Assembly: GCA_001600875.1 (NCBI GenBank)
Contig: BCLD01000006.1
Span: 394,300 to 458,299, forward strand
Direction of reading: 5' to 3'
DNA from: Solicoccozyma terricola
Taxonomy: Eukaryota > Basidiomycota > Tremellomycetes > Filobasidiales > Piskurozymaceae
DNA: 64,000 nt
The notes beneath the pieces were generated by a model. That model made no database searches. It saw only the letters and a list, made by a program, of their open reading frames with translations, and had not been told where the DNA came from. This document shows, in pieces, positions 50,517 to 62,700 of the stretch (position 1 is its first letter; each line of letters starts with the position of its first letter). Both the position numbers and the translations under genes were made by a program.

Positions 50517-53271
50517 ATGTCAACCGACACTCAATCTCTATCTGGTCAACCAACAAGACCACCTCCAGCTCCCACCTCTACTCCAACATCCCTCCCAGAC
50601 CTCCGCAACACAAAGGTGACTGCTACATCTCAAGATCGAACACTCGCTTCCTCCTCTACACCCCCGACTCGAGCTGAACCTTCCTCAACCTCCGCATCCG
50701 CCTCCGCCGCAGCACCCGCCTCAACTAGTGGTCGTTTCAAATACAACCCATTAGAAATGCTACTTCCTCATGAGCGTGCACAACGGACTCAGGCGCTCGC
50801 GGTTGCAAGACCTAGCGGGTATGGGACGTCGGGATCGTCGTCGCAATCACAACGTTCTCGGAACTTCGTTGGTGGCGCTGGTGGTGCTGGTGGTGGTACT
50901 GGTGGTTCAACTTCATCAGGTTCCGGAAGTAGACCCGGATTCCTTACTCAAGGAGGATCATCCGCTCACCGCTCACAGTACATTGACAATTCACCACCTT
51001 CCCCCACTCGTACCATCTCACCAAAACAACGCATCTCACCACAACCATCTCACGCTGAATCTTCAAATCGACACGCTTGGGCGACGACGACAGGTCGACA
51101 TACTCCACCGGATGATATATCATCCGCTTCTTCGACTTTGAAAGCAGGAGGATCATCCGATGTATCTGGCGTGGGAAGGACGTCGAGGGTGGTCACGAAT
51201 AGGGAACCTGGAACGGTGGACAAAGATGGCGACGACGACGGCAACGGTGTATCAGTGAACGGGTCGACGGCGAGATCCAGACAACATCCACAGACGGGAG
51301 GGAGTGCGGATGAGATCTGTCCTCTGCGAGAACAACCATTTCAGGCTGCTCTAGGTGGCGATGGTAGTGCTCCCAACGACGAGGAAGAGTTGGCGGCGAA
51401 GGGAGACGACGTGGATATGGATCAAGAATTAAAAGCACAGCAGGAGGTCGAAGTGACAGTCGATGGAGAGAAACTACCTGCAAATTTGAGCGATTGGGAA
51501 TTGATAGAGACGTTGGGTGAGTTTGTTGGCCATGGCCATTCTTTTCGTCGCATACCGTGGCTCTGGAGCGAACTGACTGAGAACCCCCCAATCTACATCG
51601 ACATCCATCCGGCGCAGGAACTGGCACCTTTGGTCGAGTTGTTCTTGCGAGAGTCCGTCCACCATGGCGATCAACATCATATCATCCGATTTTCCCGCAC
51701 CTGACTTACTCCGCCGATCCTCTCGAACCGACTCCTCAAGCGACTGCAAGTGCAGATGCAAATCGACCTCATTTCGCGATGAAAATATTAGCAAAATCGG
51801 AAATCGTTCGGTTGAAGCAGGTGGAACATATCAACAACGAACTGGCGATATTGAAAAAGGTCCGACATCCGTTCTTGGTGGAGCTGTGAGTGTGAAGAAT
51901 CGGTCGTCATCGTCGCGCGAGAAGTAGAAAGCCCCTAAACTGAACCTGAGACTGAACATGAACCTGAACCTGAACCTGAACCTTCTCGCAGCTATGCCGC
52001 ATATCAAGACCACCTCAACGTCTACATGATCCTCTCATACCATTCTGGTGGCGAACTCTTCTCGCATCTCCGACGAGCCGGTCGGTTTTCAACCGACGTC
52101 TCGCGGTATTACATCGCTACTGTCGCTTTGGCACTAGCGTATCTGCATCGTCAAGGGATCGTATTCAGGGATATCAAGCCTGAGAATATTCTCATTGGAG
52201 AGGATGGATATGTTAGATTGTGTGATTTCGGATTCGCAAAGCATGTCGGACATGAAGCGACATTTACGCTATGTGGTGAGTGATGAGCAAGGGTACACGT
52301 ACGGAAAAAGTTTCGGCGCGAATGCTGATGTTGTCTCGCTCGACTCGGCCCCTTCCGTAGGCACACCCGACGTGAGCTCATTCCCGCATGATTGTCAATA
52401 CCTGCTCGTCTCATAATTAATCCGCTCATCCCCTCGCGTCTTGCAGTATCTAGCACCTGAGATCGTACTATCGAAAGGTGAGCCTTTCACTGCAGAGGCA
52501 CCTTTGAAACCTCTTTTTTTTTAATTCGGCTATTCGCGTGCTTGATTGATACAGGACATGGTTTAGCTGTGGATTTGTGGTCGCTTGGTATTCTGACCTA
52601 CGAGCTGCTGGTCGGGTATCCGGTGAGCAGCCTCTAGCACCTTGAAAAAAAATAAAAAAAAATAAAAGCTGCTCCATCTTCCCCAAACGCGCATTCTCTG
52701 ACAATTTTGGCATCTTCCCCCAGCCATTCTTCGCGGACAACCCTATGAGAACCTACGAACGTATTCTTGAGTCCAAAGTTGTCTTCCCCGCACATGTCGA
52801 TCACTACGCGAGGTCGTTCATCCGAGGATTGCTTCAACCGGATCTGAGCAAACGATTGGGTAACTTGAAGGGTGGAACAGATGACATTTTGAGCCATCCG
52901 TTCTTTGCTGGTGAGTTGTGGAACTTGGGGGGTTTGTGCGTGACTAAAGCTGATGCCGATATAACTTTGTTTTTCTTTTTCTTCGCCAGGCGTGGATTGG
53001 GACATCTTGGAGGGGCGTCAGATAACTCCTCCCATTATTCCCGCTCGGATGAGTCGAGGTGAGCTATTCCTGACCGTCTTCCATCAGCCGCCATGATTGA
53101 TCTAAACCACACACATTTGTCCCGTTGTTCGCAGGCGACTGTCAAAACTTCCAGCGGTATCCACCACCCGCCGCCAGCGAGATTCCAGGAGTCGTGGGCA
53201 TCCCACCTGCCGCGGGTTTCCGCGACCCATACACCTCGCTCTTCACCCACTTCACCTTTCCTTCACGATGA
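50517..53271 (+). CDS. cAMP-dependent protein kinase catalytic subunit (PKA)
   Basis: AGC-family kinase of the PKA catalytic type. Nine exons join in phase to about 684 residues. The first 330 or so are Ser/Thr/Gly/Pro-rich and disordered, as in other fungal PKAs. The kinase domain runs from [18 protein letters not shown] (Gly loop) through FAMKIL (catalytic Lys), [20 protein letters not shown] (DFG), the activation-loop TFTLCGTPDYLAPE, and [14 protein letters not shown]. The PKA C-tail follows: [30 protein letters not shown] and an aromatic FTHFTF end. The GTPD codons sit on an 11-nt microexon (52361-52371). An insert of about 30 residues separates the Gly loop from the Lys. It lies about 255 bp upstream of amylase copy 2, same strand. 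Confidence 0.9.
51936..51985 (+). repeat. cctgaa hexamer repeat in PKA intron
   Basis: A run of actgaacctgag/aacctgaacctgaacc units (about six to seven hexamers) lies in the intron between 51886 and 51991. It is probably a minisatellite inside a normal gtgagt...cgcag intron. Confidence 0.8.
52361..52371 (+). other. 11-nt PKA microexon (GTPD of the activation segment)
   Basis: Between acceptor ccgtag and donor gtgagc lies GCACACCCGAC, which with the flanking exons (TGT G | GC ACA CCC GAC | TAT CTA) gives C-GTPD-YLAPE. Skipping it would delete the conserved GTPD of the activation/P+1 loop and shift the frame. Confidence 0.85.
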
Positions 53272-53525
53272 CGGAGAGACCCACGTGACTCTCCAGCATC
53301 CCCCACGTAGCATGGCGATGACGTAATCAATGGGGGTGGCGAATCTCAATTTGCGGGGAAACCGCCCTCGTCCCGCGCCCCGCCCCTTTGTCTCACCCAG
53401 TCCCCCAACATTTTCTCATATCCTGTAGTTCAGAGGTCACTTCTCAGATCAGTTCAGAGATCAGAGTTCAGAGTTCAGAGTTCAGCACATGTGGTAGCAA
53501 GCCAGAACATACATTCCCACATTCA
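53272..53525 (+). promoter_or_regulatory. amylase copy 2 promoter with CRE and GC-box-like motifs
   Basis: A perfect TGACGTAA (CRE/ATF-like) lies at about 53319-53326, roughly 200 bp before the ATG. A gcggggaaa element near 53355 resembles the SYGGGG consensus of Mig1/CreA-type glucose repressors. A run of agttcag/agagttcag units occupies about 53437-53486. Site identity is by consensus only. Confidence 0.45.
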
Positions 53526-56193
53526 ATGAGCGTCCTCTGCAGCACTTGGACCATCCTCTTGGCTCTGGTCGCATGCGTCGATAGGTGTGCTGCTCTTGGT
53601 GCAGATGGATGGCGTGAACAATCCATATACCAGGTGGGGGGCATTATTGCATACCAAAACACATCCCATCCAGACGAGAAAAGGCCGCATGCATGACCTG
53701 ACAGCAACCACTTCCACTTCCACTTCCACTTTCCAGATAGTGACAGATCGATTCGCTCGGACTGATGGTCGTGACACGGTATGCGATCTCGACGCAAAGC
53801 AGTTTTGTGGTGGAACATGGAGAGGTATCGGTAAGTCGGGCGCATCACAAATACGATGAACGTAAAAGTTGATGTCTGGCCATAAAAAAGTCAACAACCT
53901 TGACTATATACAGGTGGAGCATGATTGAAAACAGTGCCGAGGAGCCCTCTAAAACTGACACTTGGAACAATCACCCTACAGGACATGGGCTTCACCGCTA
54001 TATGGATATCGCCTGTTGTTGAGAATCTCCTCCCGAATGGCTACCATGGTTACTATGCTCAAAATATTTGGAGTGAGCTGAGGAAGGAGGCGTTGTACTT
54101 GTGCTCTGTCGACCGTCCGCTCTGAACCTGCTTTCGTTACTCTCCTGTCCGCAGAACACAACTCCCAATTCGGTACTACAGACGATTTGAAGGCCCTTTC
54201 CGCCGCTCTCCACTCGCGAGGCATGTTCCTCATGGTCGATGTCGTCGCCAATCACGTAGTTACACCTATCGCAGAGGAATTCACCGCGTCATCCACTTAT
54301 GGAATGTTCGATCAACCAGAAGACTATCACCCGTTCCGGTGGGTGGACGACTACAATGATCAGTGGCTGGTGGAGAATGGTTGGATACCGGGAATAGACG
54401 GGATAGCGCTTGTGGACTTGAATACCGAATCAGAAAAAGTGGTGAGGTGCATGTATGACTGGGTGGGATGGTTGGTGAGGGAGTATGGGATCGATGGATT
54501 GAGGGTAGATTCGGTAAAGCATGGTGAGGATTTCCCCAAACCTGATGATGTGTATGGTGCTACAATCGCTAATCAGCATTTTCTTGCAGTTCGGAGAGAC
54601 TTTTGGCCTGGTTTTACTCGTGCTTCAGGTGTCTTTTGTATGGGAGAGGTCTTGCACGGTGGTGAGGACTCCCGACGTTTTCAACTCAAAAGAGCAGCGC
54701 TCGACGAAGCTGATCTCGCTTGGTTGTCCGAGTCAAGATGCGCAATACACCTACTCGTACCAACACGACTCTATAGAATCAGTCATCAATTACCCTACTT
54801 ACTTTCCATTGGTGTGAGTAAGAACACACACAGTCCTGGAGAAAAGGTCAGCAGCATTTTGAGCGTTTCGCCGAACAGCCGAACATTCTCGTCGCCTCTG
54901 GCCGGAACGCATCATCTATACGATGCTATCTTAACGGCTCAGCATATAGCCAAGGATGTCACAGTCTTAGGGACCTTTCTAGAGTGAGATGAAAATCCCC
55001 ATCCTTACGCGGTCCTGAATCTTGCTGACTCGTACATTGGGGGTCGGGTAGTAATCATGACCGTGAGATGAATGATCCCAGCATCATCCAAAAATAAATA
55101 CTGACAATGTCTGATTTTCCCAACAGAGAAGCGCTTCGCTCACACTGTATCCGACCAATCGGTTAGTCCTTCCACTACTACCTCACTCCCGGGATACTGA
55201 CCCGATATTCCACTCAAAGCTCCGGCTAAACGCCCTTGCCTTCCCTTTTGTCTCTGATGGAATCCCCATCAGCTACTACGGTGCCGAGCAGGGATATGAA
55301 GGTGGTACGTTTGGCAAAGTGTCACTCACTGAGACCCAAACTGGTAGCGGAATGATTTAGCGTTTTGTCCACGGACAGGTGACGACCCATTCAATAGGGA
55401 AGCACTCTGGCATTCGGGATATCATACGGATCATGCTTTCGCTAAGCATCTCAGAAGCTTGAATAGGATTCGGGCTTGGGCGTAAGTAGCTTCCAGCACC
55501 ATCGGTGTAGTAACGGCATTGAGAAGACCCACTGTTAAACAGACTGAGAGGTAGACCTGAGTTCGCTACGACACCGGTAAACTTCCTCCCTACTCGTCCT
55601 GTCATCAATCGCGAGCTGATTTCCCTCCCCATCTTGCAGACGAGTCCCTACCTCCTCAACGCTCACGATATCCTCCTCCATCGACCTCCGCTCCTCTCTC
55701 TCCTTAGTAGCCGAGGCTCCCAGCAGCGGGAAGCAGTGGCACAGGTGGTAGCTACCATCCCCGAGCTTGAAGCTGGTACTGTCTTGGTGGAAGTGCTCGA
55801 TGACGCTGGTGCGGAGGTGTCGGGGAAAACGGTGGTCGTTGGAGAGGGTGGAATTGTAACCTTTGAGGTTGTGAGAGGTCTACCTCAGGTAAACATATTC
55901 TCGCCTTTATGCGTTAGCTTGCACTGATGGGATGTCCTTCGAACCAGATCTTCCTCCCTCTCAATCTCTTGCGATCCCTAAACATACCTTTCCCACACGT
56001 CGTTTCCGTGCCAGCCTCCGAGGCGGGACAAGAGAACGAGATCGCGAGTATCTCGGATATATCATGGAGGCCGAGTGAGGACAGTTGGAGTGTCATGAGT
56101 GCCTCGGACGGAGAGGAGGCCGATAGAGAGTGGGTGATAGATGTGCATCAGTATAAAATGGGTACGGTTGTAAAGGAAAGGGGGTCTTTCTAG
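53526..56193 (+). CDS. secreted GH13 alpha-amylase (copy 2)
   Basis: GH13 alpha-amylase paralogous to the gene at 24998-27519. About 15 exons give roughly 580 residues. The start at 53526 gives a signal peptide (core STWTILLALVACV). The motifs are SIYQIVTDRFARTDG, MGFTAIWISPVVEN, region I VDVVANHV (consensus intact), region II DGLRVDSVKH (Asp nucleophile), CMGEVLHG (Glu acid/base), and region IV DNHD restored by an 11-nt microexon near 55052-55062 (taatcatgacc). The barrel ends near GAEQGYEGGDDPFNREALW; a beta domain with SPYLLNAHD follows and the protein ends VVKERGSF without a membrane tail. The tiny exon 3 (23 nt, 53891-53913) has an exact counterpart in copy 1. Confidence 0.88.
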
Positions 56194-56541
56194 ATGATAG
56201 TCGAGTTGGGCTGTAGATGTACTGGATTCCATGTAGTGTTTCATTTCTACCTATCGTTGCTTTTGTTACCTCGCTGTGCAAGTTCGAACAGGACAACGTT
56301 CCACCGGCCGACATTCCTGGACTGGGTGGCAAATTCAAGGTTCCTGTCTTCGGAAAGTTGAAACACACAACTTGAATTTGATCTGTGCATTCAGCGTAAT
56401 CATGCCCATTCCGTAGTCGCTAATGTACAACCAACAAGCATTTACAACGAGAGACAATCCACCCCCAGGGAGCAATCCACATACAACTCCTGTCCACCGC
56501 TCCGCAAAAATCCTCCTCTATCTCCCACATCCTACCTAACC
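56194..56541. other. convergent 3' intergenic region amylase 2/ATG101
   Basis: About 350 bp between two convergent stops. Only presumed 3' UTR sequence; no gene, repeat or structured element that I can support. Confidence 0.5.
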
Positions 56542-56930
56542 CTACGACTTCCCACCACTCCAACCCCCAACAGCACCTCCAACCTTCCCACCAACAGCCA
56601 TCAACCCTCCTTTTGCACTCTCCAAGTAACCCAACGCCGCATTCGTCGCCGACCCCGGTTTCACACTTGATTCCCTCCTTGCTCTTGGAGTTCCGAATTC
56701 TCCGTCTGTTGTCGTCATGGGTGAGCTGGAAAGGGAGGTGACTGGTTCTACACGTGTACGGGTGTTTGTAGCTGTAGTTGTAGGTGTGGAGATCGGAACG
56801 GTTGAGGGAGAAATGGGAACTTCGGTAGAGGTGGTGAAGATTTCGGAAGGTGATGGTGGGTCAATGATTATCTGCCGGTAGCCAATCCGAAAACTATTTA
56901 GAAATCTCTGCTGCTGGATTGCCAGACACG

Positions 56931-56964
<34 letters not shown>

Positions 56965-57907
56965 AATCACAAAGCTCACCTCATACGGGAAAGGGAATTG
57001 CACCTATTTATCCCCAGAAAAGAAACGAAAAACCGGCAGAAACACGCCCAGTGAATACACGAGGAATGTACCACCACCCAACCCTTTTCAATCCAACACA
57101 ACTCACTGTTCCACTACTAATAGCCGGAATCTGTCCAGTCCTACCCGCACAAAACATCAACACTCCTTCAAGCGCATGTACCAACTCGTTCTTGCTCCTT
57201 GCTTCTGCATCGGCATTGGTTCTACTGCTCGTCATTGGTTCCGAGAGGGTTATGATGTGTGCTTCGAAAGGGATGGTTTCTTCGACCGAGGAGAACCAGG
57301 ATTTTTTGGATCTTCGTTGGGAGAAGACGATGGCTACCTGCGTGGGTAATGATGGAAGGGTGGGAGGGACTCAGACTCCAGGTTGAGGCAGGTGAAGAAG
57401 GTGGGAAACGACTGACTTGTCCGCTATATTTCCCGACTGCATTACATCGTTGCCAGTAGGATTCCACTTTGGTATTCACATAAGTAGAGATATCGTTATC
57501 GAGGATAGTTGCCTGTGTGGTGCGCATGTGTCAACCAGATTGTTCTTGCCAATCCAAACGATCTGTGATGTAAGGGAGTACGTTGAGAAACGTACTACAT
57601 GACAACCGAATACTTCCTCTGTCGTCGGCGTTATAGAGCCAAGAGCACGATGGAAGAGGACCGACTGTAGTATCAGGTAGCCCATGAACCATAGTAAGTG
57701 ATACAGAGTCTACTGCTGTCCAGACGGCAGAGGAAAGGGAATGACAGACATGTATGATGGCGCGTAATACTGGTCGTTGATGAGATCGTGGCAGCGCCTG
57801 CGAGGTGTTGGAGCGGTGGGTGGGTATCAGAGTGATGGACAAGGGGGGTGGGAGGATGTATGCTGCGAGGGAGGACGTACGATGTCTATAGCGTCTACGA
57901 CGTCCAT
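56542..57907 (-). CDS. ATG101: autophagy initiation protein Atg101
   Basis: HORMA-domain protein Atg101, which stabilises Atg13 in the Atg1/ULK autophagy-initiation complex of organisms other than budding yeast. Seven exons (57907-57881, 57797-57750, 57664-57596, 57512-57417, 57337-57107, 57003-56980, 56871-56542) join in phase to 274 residues; the core fits the roughly 218-residue human protein plus a C-terminal extension. Blocks seen: RAIIHSVLFHRALGSI (human LLHRSTGK region), ILDNDISTYVNTKVESYW, VFSQRRSKKSWFSSVEETIP (human YQKKKSRWPFSDECIPWE region) and QIPAISS. The last exon is Thr/Pro/Gly-rich and not conserved. A poly-C run of about 30 nt sits in the last intron. It is divergent from the NIPSNAP gene, with 138 bp between starts. 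Confidence 0.82.
56930..56963 (+). repeat. poly-C homopolymer in ATG101 intron
   Basis: About 34 consecutive C on the + strand (G on the coding strand), inside the last ATG101 intron. Exact length is unreliable because such runs are error-prone in sequencing. Confidence 0.85.
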
Positions 57908-58045
57908 GCTGTGATGTGATGCGTTGACTTGCGGTTGAACATGGTGAACATGGTGACGCGGGGCACCTCGAACAGCTCAACACCGGGGCAACACCATACA
58001 CCATCCACCATACATCCTCACCATCATCATCCACCCCACCCAACC
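57908..58045. promoter_or_regulatory. short divergent promoter ATG101/NIPSNAP
   Basis: Only 138 bp lie between the two divergent start codons. Repeated catggtgaacatggtga occurs near 57935-57955, and CA/ACC-rich leader sequence precedes the NIPSNAP ATG. The two genes probably share regulatory sequence. Confidence 0.5.
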
Positions 58046-59514
58046 ATGTCCCGTCTCTACCACCCTACCATCCGTCGCAGCTGGCACCGGCTCACCGTCC
58101 CGGCATCACCATCCCCCACTCTTGTCACAGCTCGAGCCAGCTCCACCTCTGCCACACCACACACCGGCTTGTTCACCGTGAGTATCCCAGTCTCTTCACT
58201 CTGGTACAGGGAATGGGAGGGAGGACGTCTCGCAACGATCATCGCACTAACACGTCCTCTATCTCCTCCTCCCCACCTCCTACCTTCCCCTTGCCAACCC
58301 TCATATAACCCAGTCCATCCTCCACGGCTCGCAGAAGGCTAAGGATGAAGGTGAAATCGAGATTCAACAGCACGGTCGATTGGTTGGACGAAACAAGGTA
58401 CGTCCGGTGTGGGCTGCAACCATAGGTGTCTGAGAGCATCACTGACGAAAGTGGGCGTTCGACCTCCTATCAGTATGTTCACGAACTCATCACTCATCGG
58501 ATCAAACCAGATCAAACAGAGCAATACAAAGCAGCTGCGTACGTTCCTTGTGTCTTTCCTGCATCAGCACACAGCGCCTTCCTAGTTGACAACTTTGATA
58601 TGGGGCCATTCTGTCAAACAGAGAGAAATACTTTACAGGTCTGGTTGCGGATCCGGCATTCAAGATCAAGTTGACGGGTAGTTGGGAGGCTGTCGTCGGG
58701 GAGCTAGATACGTTTAGTGAGTCCTCGTTTTGCATGACACTCTCAAGCGTCATTGAACATCCCCTTAATGACGGAAGGACGGAAGGCTGATTATATTATT
58801 GGCGTTCCATCCCAGCTCATATTCTTGAACATGACAGCTACGAAACCTACGATTCAGCTATGCAATTACTGAAATCCCACGCAGTACGTCTTCAAACCCG
58901 CGCCCCCGGGGTCGAACCTCCCACTCACCAGCTAAACCTCTCGCTCCCTATCCCTACTCGACAGACCCTCCCCTCGATCCACCGCGATCAAATTCTGCCC
59001 ACCATTCAAACCCGAAACACCCAACTCCTCAACGAGTTTGCGTTCTGGCATTCTTCACCACCTCGAACGGCTGGCGGGATCTTCGAGATGAGGAGTTATA
59101 GGTTGAAGCCTGGCACATTGTTGGAATGGGAAGCAGCTTGGAGAAGGGGAATCGAAGCGAGGAAGAGGTTTGTGGTGAGCGCTTTTTCTATCCCTTGACA
59201 TTATCTCACCTTTCTATGGGAGACNCCCCCCCCCCCCCCCCCGGGTTGGACTGATGAGTAAACCGGTCTGCAAACAGCAACCGGCTGGAGCATGGTTCGC
59301 ACAAGTAGGTGAACTTCATGAAGTCCATCATCTATGGCAATATCCAGACATGGCGACTCGTAAAGCCACGAGGGAGCAAGCGTGGAATGTCGGAGGATGG
59401 GCGGACACCGTACAGGAGACTGTCAAGTTGGCTAAACAGATGAAGTCTACGATTCTGGTGAGTTGGATGGAGCGTGGCAAGGTAGACTGTACAGGAAGGA
59501 AGTTGATCGTTTGA
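58046..59514 (+). CDS. NIPSNAP-family mitochondrial protein
   Basis: NIPSNAP-family protein of mitochondria; in animals such proteins act in mitophagy signalling, in fungi their role is little known. It has about 8 exons and around 300 residues. The N-terminus (MSRLYHPTIRRSWHRL) is rich in Arg, Ser and hydroxyl residues with no early acid, as expected for a mitochondrial presequence. Two ferredoxin-like NIPSNAP repeats follow: YVHELITHRIKPDQTEQYK with LTGSWEAVVGELDTFTHILEH, and FEMRSYRLKPGTLLEWEAAW with AWFAQVGELHEVHHLWQYPD. The last intron and stop are uncertain: a gtgagt donor at about 59459 can splice to either of two acceptors; the unspliced frame ends at 59514. An ambiguous N at 59225 falls in an intron next to a poly-C run. 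Confidence 0.85.
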
Positions 59515-59770
59515 TCGGCTATGTTGTGATTTTTAAGACGCCATGCAGTTGGTCGTCGCTCAAGTAAGCGCAGGGCGGAGAGGACTGCTATTGTCGTTCG
59601 TTCGTCCTACACGTCGGATGTCGACTTGACCAGCAAGGCCAACATTGGATGAGAAACGAGAAAAGTCTCAAAGAATCAAGAGTACTGCATGTTATATAGA
59701 TACAACAACCTCTAAGCTACCCATTAAAGGTCTCTATGATTCGACATGAACAAGTTCTGGCAGACATTTC
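59515..59770. other. convergent 3' intergenic region NIPSNAP/SEC7
   Basis: About 256 bp between two convergent genes. It probably holds both 3' UTRs. No other feature seen. Confidence 0.5.
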
Positions 59771-62700
59771 TCACTTGATCAAGTTCTGGACCTGCCCGAC
59801 CCTAATGTAGAATCCTCGCACAGCTTGCCATAGCTCAACCGCCATCTCCCTTGCTAGCATGTCAGTGATGAGCGGATACAATTGCGGGAGGTATTCCTTG
59901 AACTGGTTTCCAGGTAGAAATGTCAGCGCGAAAAGAAGAAGAGGGGTACTATCACTAGGACTCACACTGTCATCCTCGAATCGGCAGCATCCCGCTATCA
60001 CCTCGGTAATTACTGGCGTCCACGCTGTGACGTTTCGCGGTTGTGCTTCGGCGTCGATGGCATTGAAATCGCGCATGATGTCCGTTCCCAGTCTGGCCAA
60101 AGACGCACGAGGTAGGTCAGCAAGTTTCCGTGGAGAACACATTGCACAACCGCTCACGGCATGAATTGTCGGAGGACATCGCCTCGAGACGCCCGGTGCT
60201 CGGGCCGTGGGTCGTCGTACATTCTGAGCAGTACATTGACCAGTGTTGCGGCACTGCTCGACTCTTGCTTAAGAAGATTGGGTAGTTGCTTCATGAAACC
60301 TGAGCGCATTGTGGCATTGTTAGATGGTTGCGATCGCAAATGCACTTCACTGCAATTTGCTCAACTCACCAACTTTCCAAAGTGCCATCCGCAGGTCCTT
60401 GTCAGCGTTGAATTTTCGAGCGAATTTGTAGCTGTCATCGAGCACCGTCATGAATCGCAAGAGATGTTCGGCCGGAATCGTGTTGTAGACATCGTCATTT
60501 TGAAGCAGCTCATGTGTCGTCTCGATCAGCAGCAGCTGGAGAACACACTTCACAATGATCTGCTTGAAGGCTCGACGTCGCTCAGCCGCCGTGATGGCAC
60601 CAACCGATTTCGGCTGGTGGGAATTATGGTCCACCGGCGTCAAAGGCGCGGGAGCGACGAGGTTCGAGTTGCCTGAACGAAGTTGGCCAGTGTCTTAGCA
60701 TCGACCCAGTTGCAGAAACGGCTCATGAAGCTTACTATCATTATTGACCTGGTTCTGCTCGATGGGTGGTGCTTCCTGCTCCGAGCGTAAAGCTTCGTCA
60801 AAAAGCTGATGGGCCGTCGTCGTTTGGAAAAGCTGAACGAAGGCAGACACGATACGCTCCCATTTCTGAGGGCTGAGCTTGCGAACATTGTTCTCTAATA
60901 GTTGCTGGAAGCAGGCAGTACCTATCCGCGCAAGAGTGTCGTTTTCTACGAGTCGAAGGTGTTAGCGTGGTCCAGCGACGGGCGATTGACCGGTGCAACC
61001 CACCTTGACAGATGCAAGCACATAACAAATCCAAGAGCCCGTCGAGAAACCTCTGCAGCGTCTCAAAATAGTACGTGTAGAGAGAAATGAGGTTACGCAA
61101 CGCGGATATCATCGTAGTCGATAGCCAAACACTCATATCCTCCTGCGTGCTGAATCGAGAGACGTCCGCGCTGGAATTGAGAACGGCGAATATTGGGAAC
61201 AGGACTTCGCGGCAGATGCTTTCCCAAAAATCGATGCGGAACCCCGCGCCATGGGTCTTGAGTGTGTCAAAGAGGCAGTCGAGGGCTCTGCGTCGGAGGC
61301 ACAGGCGTCAGCAGGCTGACCGAAGGAAAAAGTGTTGGCAAACCGACTAACAGTCTTCGCACTTCCAGATCTTCACCGGTCATGATAATGTCGTAGAAAC
61401 TGAACAGCACAGGGAACCAGTATTTTGCCATTGGGTCGTCTAATGGGATCCTGGTGTCCTCTTGAGGGTTGACGGGTAGTGCGGTCTCTGGAAGCTGCAG
61501 CATCTTAGCCACCATGCCGCGCAGCATGTCAATGGCTTGCAAGCTGATTTTCTGAAACTTGGTGACCTTGCTGAAGTCGGTTACGCAGACAGTGAGATCA
61601 GAGAAGGAGCCGTAGCGGACGACGAGGGCGAAGTGCTCCTTATAGATGAGTGTGACCAAATCGAATGCGTAGTTCACCACGCGCTCTGCAAAAAGACAGG
61701 TAACGTTAGCCGGTCTGGTCCCCCAAATTATTCCTTCTCCTCACCCGTCGTAACTTTGGACGCTGCCGAGAAGACGGCAAACATGGTCCGCCATCCCGAA
61801 CGTAAGTTCTGTACCCTTGCTTGGAGCATTTGCTGCATGCATTGCAAGACCTGAAGTAGTCATACATTAGTTCGGTTTCCTCTTCATCTGCCCGCCAGAC
61901 TGCTCACCATCTCACGCGCGTCCCCATTCATATTATGGATCATGGTGTACTCGAAAGGCCGTAAGAAGTCCTTTTGAAAGCGGAAATGCGACAACTCATC
62001 CTTCTCCAAAAAGCGCATGGCAAGCTGTCGAAGTGCATCTAAAGCGAAGAAGCTGACATTGGGATTGTTATGACAGCAAACCTGCAACTCGAATAGGTCA
62101 GCGGTGTTTCACGCTCATCATAGCTCAGCTACCCACTTGATTGAAGTGGTCCCCCAGTATAGCCCACATGTTCGACCACTCTAGACGGATACGGGTCATA
62201 TTGTAGTAAGAAATTTCAACTAGCTTTTGCAACGAGAACAGTCGTGGTTGTTGCGCCTGGCTTGACGATTGAATCTCTTCCCATGACACTTCGCTGAGAG
62301 CTTTCACAAAGTCGACGATGGCGGACTGTGCAGACAGGCAATCATTAGCTATCGTGGATATCCGGGTGGTCGGAACCACAAACTCACCCCAGAAAGATTC
62401 TTGCTCATCGAGAAGACCATATCTGCCGCAACCGTCACCTGAGAAGATCTGCCCTCCTCCGCAACGCTTTCGGAAGGGGCACGCCGGATTTTCAAGGTCT
62501 TGCTACGGCCATTGGCGGTGCTGTAGCACATCAAGTTAGTACACTACGTGCGGCGTCAAAGGCTGATATTGGAGTCATCTGCACTCACTCTCTCCGATGC
62601 AGATCCGGAACATCCATACCGCTCGAGATAAGTTGCATTCGCTCCAGCTGACTGACGCAAATCAACACATCCTTCCAAGATCCCTTGAGGTTGTTCCCAT

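Noticed and set aside
53526..56193. Amylase copy 2 as a pseudogene because no single frame spans it
   Set aside because: All interruptions coincide with GT-AG introns, and motifs for all catalytic residues are restored in phase.
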